In this document: in pieces, positions 8,901 to 17,589 of the stretch
How the letters are laid out: each line of letters opens with the position of its first letter
How positions within the stretch are numbered: position 1 is the first letter of the stretch
Assembly (NCBI GenBank): GCA_037176725.1
Contig: JAZBRS010000014.1
Location: forward strand, 77,172,501-77,236,500
DNA from: Posidonia oceanica
Taxonomy: Eukaryota; Streptophyta; Magnoliopsida; Alismatales; Posidoniaceae
Reading direction: 5' to 3'
DNA: 64,000 bases
The notes under the pieces: model-generated
Seen by the model: only the letters and a program-made list of their open reading frames with translations
The model's database searches: none
Told to the model about the DNA's origin: nothing
Position numbers and translations under genes: made by a program

Positions 8901-10790
8901 TCCATCTGGGATTTGATCCACACTTCTGCTGAACATCGCGAGGCTTTTCTTCGTGTGTTCCAGGCTGCTCGTGTGTCCCAGTCCATTGAGCCTTCTGCCT
9001 TGGAGAGCATGGTTGGGTTAATCGCGGAGCCCCAGGTCATCTCTTTTACGAGTGATGAGCTGCCTCCGGTAGGGATTAATCACAACCAGCCCCTATTCGT
9101 CACGGTGCAGTTCAAAAACTTTCGCATTCCCCTGACACTGATTGATAACGGGTCAGGCCTTAACGTCTGCCCCTTGCGTACAGCAACCAAGCTCGGATTC
9201 AAAGCCGAGGATATCACGCCAGCCGTGAAGGGAATGACTGCTTTTGACAACACTCACCATGACACTCTAGGGATTCTGATTATCCCTCTGGCTATCGGCC
9301 CGGTCGTCTTCGACGTAGAATTCTATGTCGTCGACTTGAAGCCTAACTTCAATCTTCTGCTTGGGCGCCCTTGGCTTCACAAGCATCAGGTCCTTCCTTC
9401 GACCCTCCATCGAATGATAAAGTACCGTCGTGGCGATGATGTCATTGTCGTCATGGCAGAAAACTTTGAGAAGGAGCAGATTGAAGCAGTTTCTCCCGTG
9501 TCTTCGCAATCCATCCCATTTGACCCTGAGACTTCTGAAACCCTCTATCGCGTTAACCGGTGCGAGCCAGTTAACTTCGTTCCTGATCTTGAACGTGTCA
9601 ACTCTTTGGCCGTTCACAGTAACCCCTTTCGAATGGTCGAGAATGTATGTCACAGGTGGGGTTACACAAAGGGTACGCCACTCGGACGTCACGGCCAAGG
9701 GATCGCGGAGCCGATCATAGCAGTGGAGCGAAGGAAGTCTGAAGGTCTCGGCTACGAACCAAAGCTCGACAAAGATCACTGCTTCCAGCTCAAGGATCGT
9801 GCACCAGCCATTCCCAGAGACCTCACTAACTTTACCAGTGCAGGAATTCTGGGATCAACTGACTACCAAGCCGCAGCGCCGACAGAGGATTGGGTGTGTG
9901 TTGAGGACTACTACTCGGATGAGGAGCAGTATGATGCAACAGAGGCAGTCCCAATCAGTTCAGCAGAAACAGTGGTCAGAGCAGAGGCCCCACAGTCAGT
10001 TTATTCAGCTCTCCCTCTGGCAGAAACAGCAGGCAGTTCAGCAGGCCCTGTGGCAAAAGCAAGTTCTCATCCTTTTCCAGCCACACCAGCTTCTCAAGAG
10101 CAGTCAGCAGCAGTGCAGGAGTCAGAGACACTCCTCTTGGCAGAACCAAGCATGCTACCAGCGGTCACTGCAACATCAGTGCCACTGCCCCCATCTCTGG
10201 AGGGGCAGTCCATCAACTCAGTCGGCAGCGTGGCCCAGCCCGCTCCCTCAGCATCATCCTCAGGAATGCAGTTGGCCCAGTCCGCTCCGCATTCTCCTGA
10301 CGACCTGCAGCAGCTCTCGTGGCAAGACCCTACGGCGTCAGAAGCTGCGCTCTCTCAGTTACGGCCCGATACAAAAGGCCAACTGAGCACTACACTCTCC
10401 GGGCCCTTGAGCCCTCCAAAGAGCACCCTTGCTTATTCTCCAGCAGTGACCCTGGAAGCTTATCCATCAGTAGCACCGCTAGCTTGTCTATTTGGGCCAT
10501 CTACATCAGAGCTGCTATCAGCAGACGCGCCCGTGAACCAGATCATGCAGACCCCAAGGGCGGCGATCCATCTTGCAGCCTGGCCAGTGCCGCAGGCCCC
10601 CGGCGCCTACTACGTCGACTCCCCCTCAGACGAAGAAGAAGGAGTGGCGATAGAAGCCCAGGTCGATTCTTGGATGTCCGACTTAGAGTTACTTTATCAA
10701 GAACAACTCCAATCAATAGCAGAAGACCTGGCAGACCATCAAGCTGCAGAAAGGAAAGGAAAAGCCGTAGTTACGGATCCTCCTCTGTAG
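5943..10790 (+). CDS. gag-pro: Gag-protease with G-patch (5' part of gag-pol frame), Element 1
   Basis: Starts at an ATG in CAGCAATGGCC, the same MAQY start as Element 3; the frame is open upstream but without a conserved ATG. Order: Pro/Ser/Gln-rich N-terminus (residues 1-310); Retrotrans_gag-like core at about 360-500; Asn/Ser tract and basic RPKRK; a zinc-knuckle-like Cys/His motif CNFHRSVGHSTDNC (about 670), the form usual in Ogre elements; repeated HLLGRPQ motifs; aspartic protease around IDNGSGLNV with Asp about residue 1068 (DNG instead of DTG/DSG, usual in this lineage); and a G-patch at about 1230-1272 (GLGYEP, GRHGQG). The frame then runs through a Ser/Ala/Gln-rich linker and stops at TAG 10788. 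Element 3 has CAA there, so the stop is probably a mutation. Gag forms the particle and protease cleaves the polyprotein. Confidence 0.88.
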   Translation: MAQYVSEPSFPPVTEGVSILAPPVALSVPLVPPPTPGFPPLTSLGSQYTPGQWQASLPPDPVAESILTAVTRAPETPLPPPSQGYVAFDIPSTAAATFSVESFPPGPSVSVLLASQPPPALHFSVPTGETPEAQYQHLMELAQRLQGMALSVRPPSISVVPEVPPRPVPAFLASTSTPLPRPSSQLLTVPTMGARLPPPAQHLAQHAPLSSGGQPFGSAGAQYLTGSLSGTPPAQQLVLRHPTPVPAQHGIYSSPLPQVQHPAYTPAYTIPQHGYAGHPVAPPGDAMVDPEEHLGATHSAYVLATPADPSPTAAIPDPINNRMDVLEKALRLVQGTEHQTYQFRDLCCFPEAVLPPKFKIPDFEKYNGRGCLVAHLKAYCGDLAQLQADERLLIRLFQKSLTGPALKWFTSLDMSAIKTWNDLSQAFLEQYSFNLDLVPKRADLIAIKQNSGEPFGEYVGRWRALASQVRDRPSDEESIEIVIKGAQPSLGALLSIQPVTTFAALIRAGARVESSLRSGNFPALSAFAKQAVISSNSANSSTSNNNNSGSNNNRPKRKDSSKPAVAFVDSPAVPVRLPSRPAPAQVVYAPAPRIPHTPHITTTARPVYPAAPVQQGPRQRRPPAERRNFTPLVESLTVILPKVASLLKFPEVRPPPSPLPHWFRPDLFCNFHRSVGHSTDNCFSLRNAIQDLIESGTIVIDTHEASTQARTHASASPAVPPHSGIVRQPLPEHSYPGRAGTSGVHSVFPSGPATSVVDPSDLISDLSKPFPVNLYLAAVAGSESGIHLIRPRARPERPRASPTVLPQAQSPVHLLARAQPSSPIHLLGRPQPHLLGRPQPTPAFPPQQPYPLDRPQYPVGPPVTPPVLAAHAPVVINLTMDTHRVPYSYATEMCAEVTRSGRIYRPPAPATRPTHPRPVIPPPSGKPLANPAPDQPVVSQAPSRPVVTQLPATTPVEPARITPPAARRDQPRADLTSQLKKVKADISIWDLIHTSAEHREAFLRVFQAARVSQSIEPSALESMVGLIAEPQVISFTSDELPPVGINHNQPLFVTVQFKNFRIPLTLIDNGSGLNVCPLRTATKLGFKAEDITPAVKGMTAFDNTHHDTLGILIIPLAIGPVVFDVEFYVVDLKPNFNLLLGRPWLHKHQVLPSTLHRMIKYRRGDDVIVVMAENFEKEQIEAVSPVSSQSIPFDPETSETLYRVNRCEPVNFVPDLERVNSLAVHSNPFRMVENVCHRWGYTKGTPLGRHGQGIAEPIIAVERRKSEGLGYEPKLDKDHCFQLKDRAPAIPRDLTNFTSAGILGSTDYQAAAPTEDWVCVEDYYSDEEQYDATEAVPISSAETVVRAEAPQSVYSALPLAETAGSSAGPVAKASSHPFPATPASQEQSAAVQESETLLLAEPSMLPAVTATSVPLPPSLEGQSINSVGSVAQPAPSASSSGMQLAQSAPHSPDDLQQLSWQDPTASEAALSQLRPDTKGQLSTTLSGPLSPPKSTLAYSPAVTLEAYPSVAPLACLFGPSTSELLSADAPVNQIMQTPRAAIHLAAWPVPQAPGAYYVDSPSDEEEGVAIEAQVDSWMSDLELLYQEQLQSIAEDLADHQAAERKGKAVVTDPPL

Positions 10791-11552
10791 GAGGACCATG
10801 CCTCTATCATGGTCCTAGAAGACTCAGCAGTGCCGGACTCCCCTAGACCAGATGAGCTCATCACTCTTCAACCAGAAGGCGGGTCTAGGTGGTTTGTGCA
10901 ACCCATGCCTCACCTGAACAATATACCGAGCGGCAGTGACCAGATCAGCCGCCAGTCCGGCATATCCTCCACAAGCACACTAGAAGACCCAAAGGGAGGA
11001 ACATCAGCAGTACATGCAGCAGCAGTAACAGAGCAGAATGCCTCAGCAGCAGAGCAGTCAGCAGCCTCAGCAGCACAGTCAGTAGAACAGTCAGTAGTAT
11101 CAGCGGCAGAATCAGCAGAGCACTCAGCAGAGTCAGTCAGGCCGGAGCAAACGGTAGAAGGAGTTGCTGGGACGGAGGTCGCGCACCGAGGCTACAAGAA
11201 TACTCGAGTAAGCGTGACCATCCTGAAGCGTCACCAGGGCCAAGCAGCAGAACACATACACTCTTTCAGCATTGCAAGTCCTTCTTTCGAGAAAGAGATC
11301 CTCTCAGAACTTGTTGCTTATGGAGAAGAAGACGATACGGGCATAGATGAGACTGACGAACCTTTGCCCGAGTTCCGGCCCTATGACGACGACCCAGAAG
11401 GCCCCAACCTCCATGTCAAAGAAGAAACGGAGGTTGTCAACATCGACACAGCTGAGGAAGTCAGAGAAGTTTGCATCAGTGCCCAGCTGTCCACCCGGGT
11501 TCGGGCAGAATTCATCGCATTCCTGAAAGAATATGCGGATGTCTTCGCCTAG
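10791..11552 (+). CDS. Linker segment of gag-pol between two in-frame TAGs
   Basis: Same frame as the parts before and after. It contains an acidic and Ala/Ser/Gln-rich stretch (10990-11150, built on TCAGCAG-like repeats), then a conserved part with TRVSVTILKRHQGQ and acidic PEFRPYDDDPEG, ending YADVFA before TAG 11550. Element 3 reads YADIFAWSYEDM at this point, so TGG became TAG in Element 1. The E-x-Y-x-D-V-F-A-W-S-Y-E-D-M junction is the usual start of RT in these elements. The repeat-rich part differs in length and sequence from Element 3. Confidence 0.7.
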   Translation, partial: EDHASIMVLEDSAVPDSPRPDELITLQPEGGSRWFVQPMPHLNNIPSGSDQISRQSGISSTSTLEDPKGGTSAVHAAAVTEQNASAAEQSAASAAQSVEQSVVSAAESAEHSAESVRPEQTVEGVAGTEVAHRGYKNTRVSVTILKRHQGQAAEHIHSFSIASPSFEKEILSELVAYGEEDDTGIDETDEPLPEFRPYDDDPEGPNLHVKEETEVVNIDTAEEVREVCISAQLSTRVRAEFIAFLKEYADVFA

Positions 11553-14500
11553 AGTTATGAAGATATGGTCGGCCTTGACATAGAGATAGTGGTGCACAAT
11601 CTGCCCTTAAATCCGGATGCCAAGCCAGTAAAGCAGAAATTGAGAAGATGGCGACCGCAGTGGCTGCTCATGATCAAAGAAGAGATAATGAAGCAGCTTG
11701 GAGTTAACTTTCTGAAGGTCGTTCTTTATCCTGAATGGCTGGCAAACATTGTACCTGTGCCCAAGAAAGCTGGCCGAATCCGGATCTGCATCGACTATAG
11801 GGACCTGAACAAGGCAAGTCCCAAGGACGACTTTCCATTGCCCCACATTGACGTCCTAGTCGACAATACAGCAGGCCACAAAATGCTCTCCTTCATGGAC
11901 AGCTTTTCTGGATACAATCAGATCAAAATGGCAGAAGAGGACATGGAAAAGACCTCATTCATCACCCCTTGGGGAGTCTTCTGCTACCAAGTCATGCCGT
12001 TCGGCCTAAAAAATGCTGGTGCAACCTATCAGAGGGCCATGACTGCATTATTCCACGACCTCATGCACCAAGAAGTGGAGGTCTACGTAGACGATATGAT
12101 CGCCAAAACCAAAGAGCCCGAGGATCATCTTGCCTGTCTCAGAAAGCTCTTTGACCGTCTACGGAAGTACAAGCTGCGCCTGAATCCCAAGAAGTGCGTA
12201 TTCGGGGTGTCTTCTGGCAAATTGCTCGGCTACATTGTTAGCCAAAGGGGGATTGAGGTGGACCCGTTGAAAGCACAAGCCATCGTGGACATGCCACCCC
12301 CTAGAACTGAAAAAGAAGTCAGAAGTCTGCTTGGGCGTTTACAATTTATCAGTCGCTTCATTGCACAGCTTACGCCCATCTGCGAACCCATATTCAAGCT
12401 CTTAAAGAAGAATGCGCAGATTCACTGGAGCGAGGAGTGTCAGGCTGCATTTGCCAAGATCAAGCAGCTGTTGATCAAGCCTCCTGTCCTGGTCCCGCCT
12501 ACGCCGGGGAGACCTTTACTTCTCTACCTTTCTACCACGCAGCATTCCATGGGCGCCGTCTTGGGCCAACATGACGAATCTGGTAGGAAGGAGCGCGCCA
12601 TCTACTACCTGAGCAAGAAATTTAATGAATGCGAAGCTAGGTACACAACACTAGAGAAGACTTGCTTGTCACTTGTCTGGGCTACACAGAAGCTGAGACA
12701 CTACATGATGGCATACCCAGTGCAGCTCTTATGCCGGCATGATCCTATCAAATTCCTCTTCCAGAAGCCGGCCATGGTGGGCAGATGTGCTAAGTGGCAG
12801 GTGTTATTGTCTCAGTACGACATCACCTTCGTCACACAGAAATCCATGAAGGGTCAAGCAATGGCAGACCATCTTGCTGACCTCCCTCTGCCTGAATACC
12901 AACCCCTCCAGACACAGTTCCCTGATGAAGACATTCTCTTTGCAATGGAGGACTCTGAGCAGAAAAATCCTGAAGAAGCAGAGGAATGGCAGCTCTACTT
13001 TGATGGTGCAGTCAACAAGAAGGGTCAGGGCGTAGGCGCAGTGCTGACCACGCCCCAAGGACAGATGACTCCTTTCGCGAGGAAGCTGACTTTCACCTGC
13101 ACAAACAACGAAGCAGAGTACGAAGCATGCATCCTGGGGTTGAAAGTCGCCCTCGAGCATGAGGCGCAGAAGCTGCATGTGCACGGCGATGCCATGCTGG
13201 TAATTTCTCAAGTGAACGGCGAATGGGAGACAAAAGATCCCAAGCTTGTGCCGTATCACGAACACCTGCTGAGGTTGATGAAAGAATTCAAGAGCTTTCG
13301 CTTCACATACCTGAACAGAGCAAAGAACGCGTATGCAGACGCACTAGCAACTCTGGCATCCTGGCTCACCATTTCTGAAGACAGCAGTGTGGATGTATCA
13401 GTCACTCGCATTGAACAGCCTGCATACTGCATGAGCATAGAAGAAGCGGATCCCGCAGAGGGGCAGCCCTGGTATCAAGACATAAAATCTTTCCTGGAGT
13501 CTGGTAACTTTCCTCCTGATACCACGGCAGCAGACAAGAGAACTTTGGTGCGTCTGGCGTCAAAGTATGTGTTAGGAGCCGGGCAGCTGTACAGAAGGTC
13601 ATACAATCAGATGCTACTGCACTGCCTGAACAAATCAGAGGCTGACACGCTAATGCTTCAAGTGCATGCGGGGACCAGTGGCCCGCACATGAACGGCGTT
13701 CTCCTAGCCAAGAAGATCATGCTGCAAGGTTATTTCTGGCAGACCATGGAAGCCGACTGCTGCCGGTTCGTGCATAGATGCCACAACTGTCAGATTCATG
13801 GTAACTTCATCAAGGCCCCTCCACATCAGCTGCACAACATGTCTTCGCCATGGCCTTTCTCCACCTGGGGGATCGATGTCATTGGCGCCATCCACCCTGC
13901 TGCTTCAAATGGTCATCGTTACATTCTGGTAGCGATCGATTACTTCACCAAGTGGGTGGAAGCAGCCTCTTACAAGACAGTCACCGCTTCGGCAACAGAA
14001 AAATTTATTAGAAACAATATTGTTGCCCGATATGGGGTCCCGTACTCTGTCATCTCTGATAACGGCTCAAACTTCATTGCCAAAAGGATCGAAGAATACC
14101 TGCAAGGTCTCAGAATCAAGCACCATCGATCCTCGCCTTATCGGCCTCAGATGAACGGAGCAGTGGAGTCTGCAAACAAGAACATTGTCAAGATCCTGAA
14201 GAAAATGGCAGAAATCCACAAGGATTGGCACGACAAGCTCCCGTACGCGCTCTGGGCGTACAGGACATCAATCCGGACCTCTACAGGAGCCACCCTGTAC
14301 TCTCTGGTGTACGGCATGGAAGCGGTGTTACCTGTTGAAGTGGAGATCCCCTCTCTGCGGATCCTGCGGGAAGCTGAGTTGGAAGAAGCAGAATGGGTCG
14401 AAGACTGCTGCATCCAACTGAACTTGATTGATGAGCGCAGATTGCAAGCCATGCACAACGCTCACTGCTATCAGAAGCGGATGGCCAGAGCATTCTTGAA

Positions 14501-14711
14501 GAAGGTCCAGCCCAGAAGCTTCCAGCCAGGGGACCTTGTCTTGCGCGCCATTCACTTACCGGACGGTCGAGGGAAATTCCGACCCAATTGGCGTGGCCCC
14601 TTTGTGGTCAAGCAGATCTTTTCGGGAGGCGCTGTAACCCTTGAAGATATGGACCAGGTCGAGCAGTCTGAGCCCGTCAACCTCTGCTATCTGAAGAAGT
14701 ACTATCAGTAG
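11553..14711 (+). CDS. pol: Reverse transcriptase, RNase H, second RNase H and integrase, Element 1
   Basis: Continuation of the gag-pol frame after TAG 11550. RT: FMDSFSGYNQI with Asp at 11898 and YVDD at 12084-12095. First RNase H-like domain at about 12500-12770; second (archaeal-type) RNase H at about 12990-13360 with LYFDGA (Asp 13002), the dual arrangement diagnostic of the Tat lineage. Integrase: His/His/Cys/Cys zinc region 13660-13800 (CHNC), catalytic Asp 13875, Asp 14058 and Glu 14166, giving exact D-D-35-E spacing. A GPF motif (FRPNWRGPF) follows and there is no chromodomain. Ends TAG 14709-14711. All catalytic residues seen are intact. No ATG is conserved at the start; translation would come from the gag frame. 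Confidence 0.92.
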   Translation, partial: SYEDMVGLDIEIVVHNLPLNPDAKPVKQKLRRWRPQWLLMIKEEIMKQLGVNFLKVVLYPEWLANIVPVPKKAGRIRICIDYRDLNKASPKDDFPLPHIDVLVDNTAGHKMLSFMDSFSGYNQIKMAEEDMEKTSFITPWGVFCYQVMPFGLKNAGATYQRAMTALFHDLMHQEVEVYVDDMIAKTKEPEDHLACLRKLFDRLRKYKLRLNPKKCVFGVSSGKLLGYIVSQRGIEVDPLKAQAIVDMPPPRTEKEVRSLLGRLQFISRFIAQLTPICEPIFKLLKKNAQIHWSEECQAAFAKIKQLLIKPPVLVPPTPGRPLLLYLSTTQHSMGAVLGQHDESGRKERAIYYLSKKFNECEARYTTLEKTCLSLVWATQKLRHYMMAYPVQLLCRHDPIKFLFQKPAMVGRCAKWQVLLSQYDITFVTQKSMKGQAMADHLADLPLPEYQPLQTQFPDEDILFAMEDSEQKNPEEAEEWQLYFDGAVNKKGQGVGAVLTTPQGQMTPFARKLTFTCTNNEAEYEACILGLKVALEHEAQKLHVHGDAMLVISQVNGEWETKDPKLVPYHEHLLRLMKEFKSFRFTYLNRAKNAYADALATLASWLTISEDSSVDVSVTRIEQPAYCMSIEEADPAEGQPWYQDIKSFLESGNFPPDTTAADKRTLVRLASKYVLGAGQLYRRSYNQMLLHCLNKSEADTLMLQVHAGTSGPHMNGVLLAKKIMLQGYFWQTMEADCCRFVHRCHNCQIHGNFIKAPPHQLHNMSSPWPFSTWGIDVIGAIHPAASNGHRYILVAIDYFTKWVEAASYKTVTASATEKFIRNNIVARYGVPYSVISDNGSNFIAKRIEEYLQGLRIKHHRSSPYRPQMNGAVESANKNIVKILKKMAEIHKDWHDKLPYALWAYRTSIRTSTGATLYSLVYGMEAVLPVEVEIPSLRILREAELEEAEWVEDCCIQLNLIDERRLQAMHNAHCYQKRMARAFLKKVQPRSFQPGDLVLRAIHLPDGRGKFRPNWRGPFVVKQIFSGGAVTLEDMDQVEQSEPVNLCYLKKYYQ

Positions 14712-16064
14712 CCGAAAGCGGCCCCGTTGCAGATGCCCTTCTCCCACCTACACTTGCATTTTCATTCTCGCCTTCTTGCTTCATCTCCTTTCAAATCATA
14801 ATCGTCATCCTTTCAACTCTTGCATCCCTATTCAAATCATCATCGTCATTCTCTCAAGCATTGCATCTTGAGCCCGGTGATGACAACCGGAAGTGCTCGC
14901 CTGCTCTGGAAAGGGTCACCCTGCCTCACCCGGCACTACTTAGATGACTTAGCAAGTGAGGGAGCCACCACCAATTAGGACGGGCGAACTGCCCAATCTC
15001 ACAAGGACATACACCTCTGAGGGAGAAAAAATGTTAGGATGTGAGCTTGAAAAAAAAAAGTGAGAATAGACATCTAGATTTGGGCTCCTCAAAGGGACAG
15101 AAGCCGGCCCTAGAGATAGGGGTGTGCAGTCTAACCCTGCTCCTTCCACCCATCACACAGCAAACCCAAAATCTGAATCCATTACATTTTCAAGCACCCT
15201 TCTTTTGCCACCAGAACGGGGATAGCAAAAGCCTGAAAAAAAAAGAGAAGAAAAAAGAGATCAAAAAAAAAGAAAAAAAGAAAAAAAAAAAAAAAAAAAA
15301 GAGATAGAACAAGAACAAAAAGAAAAAAAAAAGGAGAAAAGCAAGCAAAACAAAAAAAAAAAGGGAAGAAAAGGGCAAAGGCAGCCCAAAAAACACAGGC
15401 ACCGTTATCCCCCATACTTTATTGGAGATCCCCAGCATGTCGAGCCTGAAAAAGGGGTCTACCACATCCTCCCAAGAGCAAACACATACCTTCTCCCAGC
15501 TAGGGGCAGAGAAAGACTGCATACCTATGAGGGAGAAACCTTTCAAAAAAAAGAGAGAGAGCTGAAAGAATAGGTGTAGGTCCAGAGAATGCAGCCAGTA
15601 GCCTGTCCTCACCACATCACCACCTGTATAATGCCAACGACCTGTTCCGGAGCGCCACCAATAAGCCAAGAGTCTAAGTAGGGCCCAGTGAGTCAAGGAC
15701 CACTCCCTTCCTCTGCAGCAGGCACCAAAGCACTCCGTACGCTGAGGGCACTCAAGCATCCACCCAAGCATATCCATCCATCCAAACATACTTAGTCATC
15801 CAATAATATTCATCCACATAAGCATATCACTAGCATCTTGCATTCATGCATCTTCCTTCTTTCCTTTCCCCTTCCGCCAATTCCTCCGCTCTGCAACGCG
15901 CTTTGGCCCTGAGGCAGTACTCCTCCCCAGCAGAGCGCATCGACGACACTCAAGCTGCGCCGGTCCAGATCACCTGCCGGCCCTCGCCCCTGCATTCGCC
16001 GGACTGCTGCCAATTCCCTTTATTCACTTGTGCTTAACTGCTATGTTCTGTTATCAACTGCTGA
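14712..16064 (+). other. Spacer after integrase with A-rich tract
   Basis: No supported gene. 15041-15370 is strongly purine-rich on this strand, with long A runs (15233-15360). The rest is ordinary mixed sequence up to the next ORF. Short open frames on the complement are Phe/Leu artefacts of the A-rich tract. Confidence 0.6.
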
Positions 16065-17402
16065 ATGCATATGGAACTACACTTTCAGTCTCAGCTTCTG
16101 CTTGTCGTCAAAGGTTATATGCCTGCGAGATCTGACTGTTTATTGATAGCAGGTACCTCAAGCCTTGCAGCAATCAGCCTGTCTTCTGCAACCAGTGCAA
16201 TGGGTTTTCCTACTCTGTTGACTCCCGCACACTGCTCGGAAACCCCGCGAGAATGGATCAGCAGGCTCACTCTACAAGACTGTGAAAGGTTGCGCCTGTG
16301 GGGCATACCAACTAAGCTGCTAAAGGCTGCTGATGTGGAGGTCAGCCGCCACCTTCTCTGTGCCACCGCGAGATTCTGGAAGCCGGCGCATCATGTCTTC
16401 CGCTTCAACAAGACTGAGCTGACACCTACACTGGAAGAGGTGCGTCGGATCTGCGGCTTTTCAAAGATCTTGGGGCCGCCCGTCTTCATGAGGCGCGACG
16501 GATATCTCCGAGTCCTGAACCAACTGACTGGACTCTCCACTCAAGCCTGCCAACAAAAGCTAATCTGCACCAGTGGACAAGAGCCTATGCTTCGCCTTGC
16601 ACACTTTGATGATTTCTTGAACAAGCGTGCTGACCTCGGAGATGAGCTGTGGCTCCGAGGATTCGTCATCCGCTTTCTGGGCGAACTAATCTTTACTCAT
16701 GGCCGACTGACAGTGGCCATCGAGGTTGCAGAGATTGCACTAGCTGTGGTGACCCAGCATATAGACCTGGCACCAGTTGTCTTGGCAGAGACTTATCGCG
16801 GGCTGGACCGCATTTCTCATCGCTGCCGCCACTTCCACGGTTGCGGAGCACTTATACAAGTCTGGCTGATCGCGCACTTAGAAATGGACTTCCTGCGCCC
16901 TCAAGTGCACGCCTTCGAAGCCTACTGCAGTAGCGCCCGTACCAGAACAGACAAGAGCGTCAAAGACGAATACGAGAGGCTGTCAGCATTGACTGACGAC
17001 GCTGTGACCTGGCGTATCATTCCCTCTGCAGCAGAGCCCTTCACAATCTTCTTCAGCGCGCGTGACACGCGGCTGATCATTCTTCCAGGCTTCACAGCAG
17101 GCGTAGAGTACCATCCAATCAGGGTCATGCGCCAGTTCGGCTTCCAGCAGGGTGCCTTCATCGACAGTACAGCGCCCGAGCTTCTACAGACTTATCCTCT
17201 CAGCACCACTGCCCCAACCAAGAAGCTTGCTAGTCTGATGCAGCATGGGGTCCAATCTACAGACGTTGCAGCCGTGAGAGGTACTGGATGCACTTCTGAT
17301 TATGAAGCGGAAGTCCGACAGCTCTGGCCAATCACTGAAGTCCCGCCAGGCGGCCCCTTGTTCCCCGACTCCAGGCAGCCGAAGAAGGCCCGGGTTGACT
17401 AG
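16065..17402 (+). CDS. Plant-mobile-domain/DUF7745-like protein, extra ORF of Element 1
   Basis: 445 residues from ATG 16065; a second good start is Met46 (ATG 16200, context TGCAATGGG), and the first 45 residues are weakly supported. Seen: LTLQDCERLRLWGI, then ARFWKPAHHVFRF and TPTLEEVRRICGF (residues 102-132), then FLGELIF and FHGCGALIQVWLIAHL (258-272). This pattern resembles the plant mobile domain/DUF7745 family found beside Ogre-type elements and in transposase-derived plant proteins. The frame is intact across 1.3 kb. In Ogre elements the extra ORF1 is described upstream of gag; here it is downstream of integrase on the same strand. Function unknown. The frame ends just before the repeat region. 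Confidence 0.72.
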   Translation: MHMELHFQSQLLLVVKGYMPARSDCLLIAGTSSLAAISLSSATSAMGFPTLLTPAHCSETPREWISRLTLQDCERLRLWGIPTKLLKAADVEVSRHLLCATARFWKPAHHVFRFNKTELTPTLEEVRRICGFSKILGPPVFMRRDGYLRVLNQLTGLSTQACQQKLICTSGQEPMLRLAHFDDFLNKRADLGDELWLRGFVIRFLGELIFTHGRLTVAIEVAEIALAVVTQHIDLAPVVLAETYRGLDRISHRCRHFHGCGALIQVWLIAHLEMDFLRPQVHAFEAYCSSARTRTDKSVKDEYERLSALTDDAVTWRIIPSAAEPFTIFFSARDTRLIILPGFTAGVEYHPIRVMRQFGFQQGAFIDSTAPELLQTYPLSTTAPTKKLASLMQHGVQSTDVAAVRGTGCTSDYEAEVRQLWPITEVPPGGPLFPDSRQPKKARVD

Positions 17403-17589
17403 GCCCTTGTGCGACCATCATGTGGTCTTCTTTCAATTTGTGCTGTGCTTTTCTGGCCTGCCTCAGGCATTGTACTTATCAAGATCATATCAATAAAAAC
17501 TGTTTCGGCTTTCTGCTTGCACATCAAGACTCTTTGCTGCATTGCATATCATCATCATCATTATCTTGGGCCCTCTAATCAGACTTGCA
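17403..17589 (+). other. Short spacer after the extra ORF
   Basis: Mixed sequence with no recognised gene. It leads into the hairpin-rich repeats. A possible 3' end of the ORF transcript (CAATAAAAAC near 17490) is not testable here. Confidence 0.4.

Noticed and set aside
9267..9779. 170-codon complement frame over the protease region
   Set aside because: A shadow of the conserved gag-pro coding frame; no domain and no conservation of its own.
10788..11552. Programmed stop-codon readthrough in gag-pol
   Set aside because: Two separate TAGs, neither in a recognised readthrough context and both sense codons in Element 3; simple mutation is the more economical reading.
13875..14166. Chromodomain-type (chromovirus) assignment of the integrase
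   Set aside because: A GPF motif is present but no chromodomain follows before the stop at 14709; dual RNase H and the G-patch place the element in the Tat/Ogre group.
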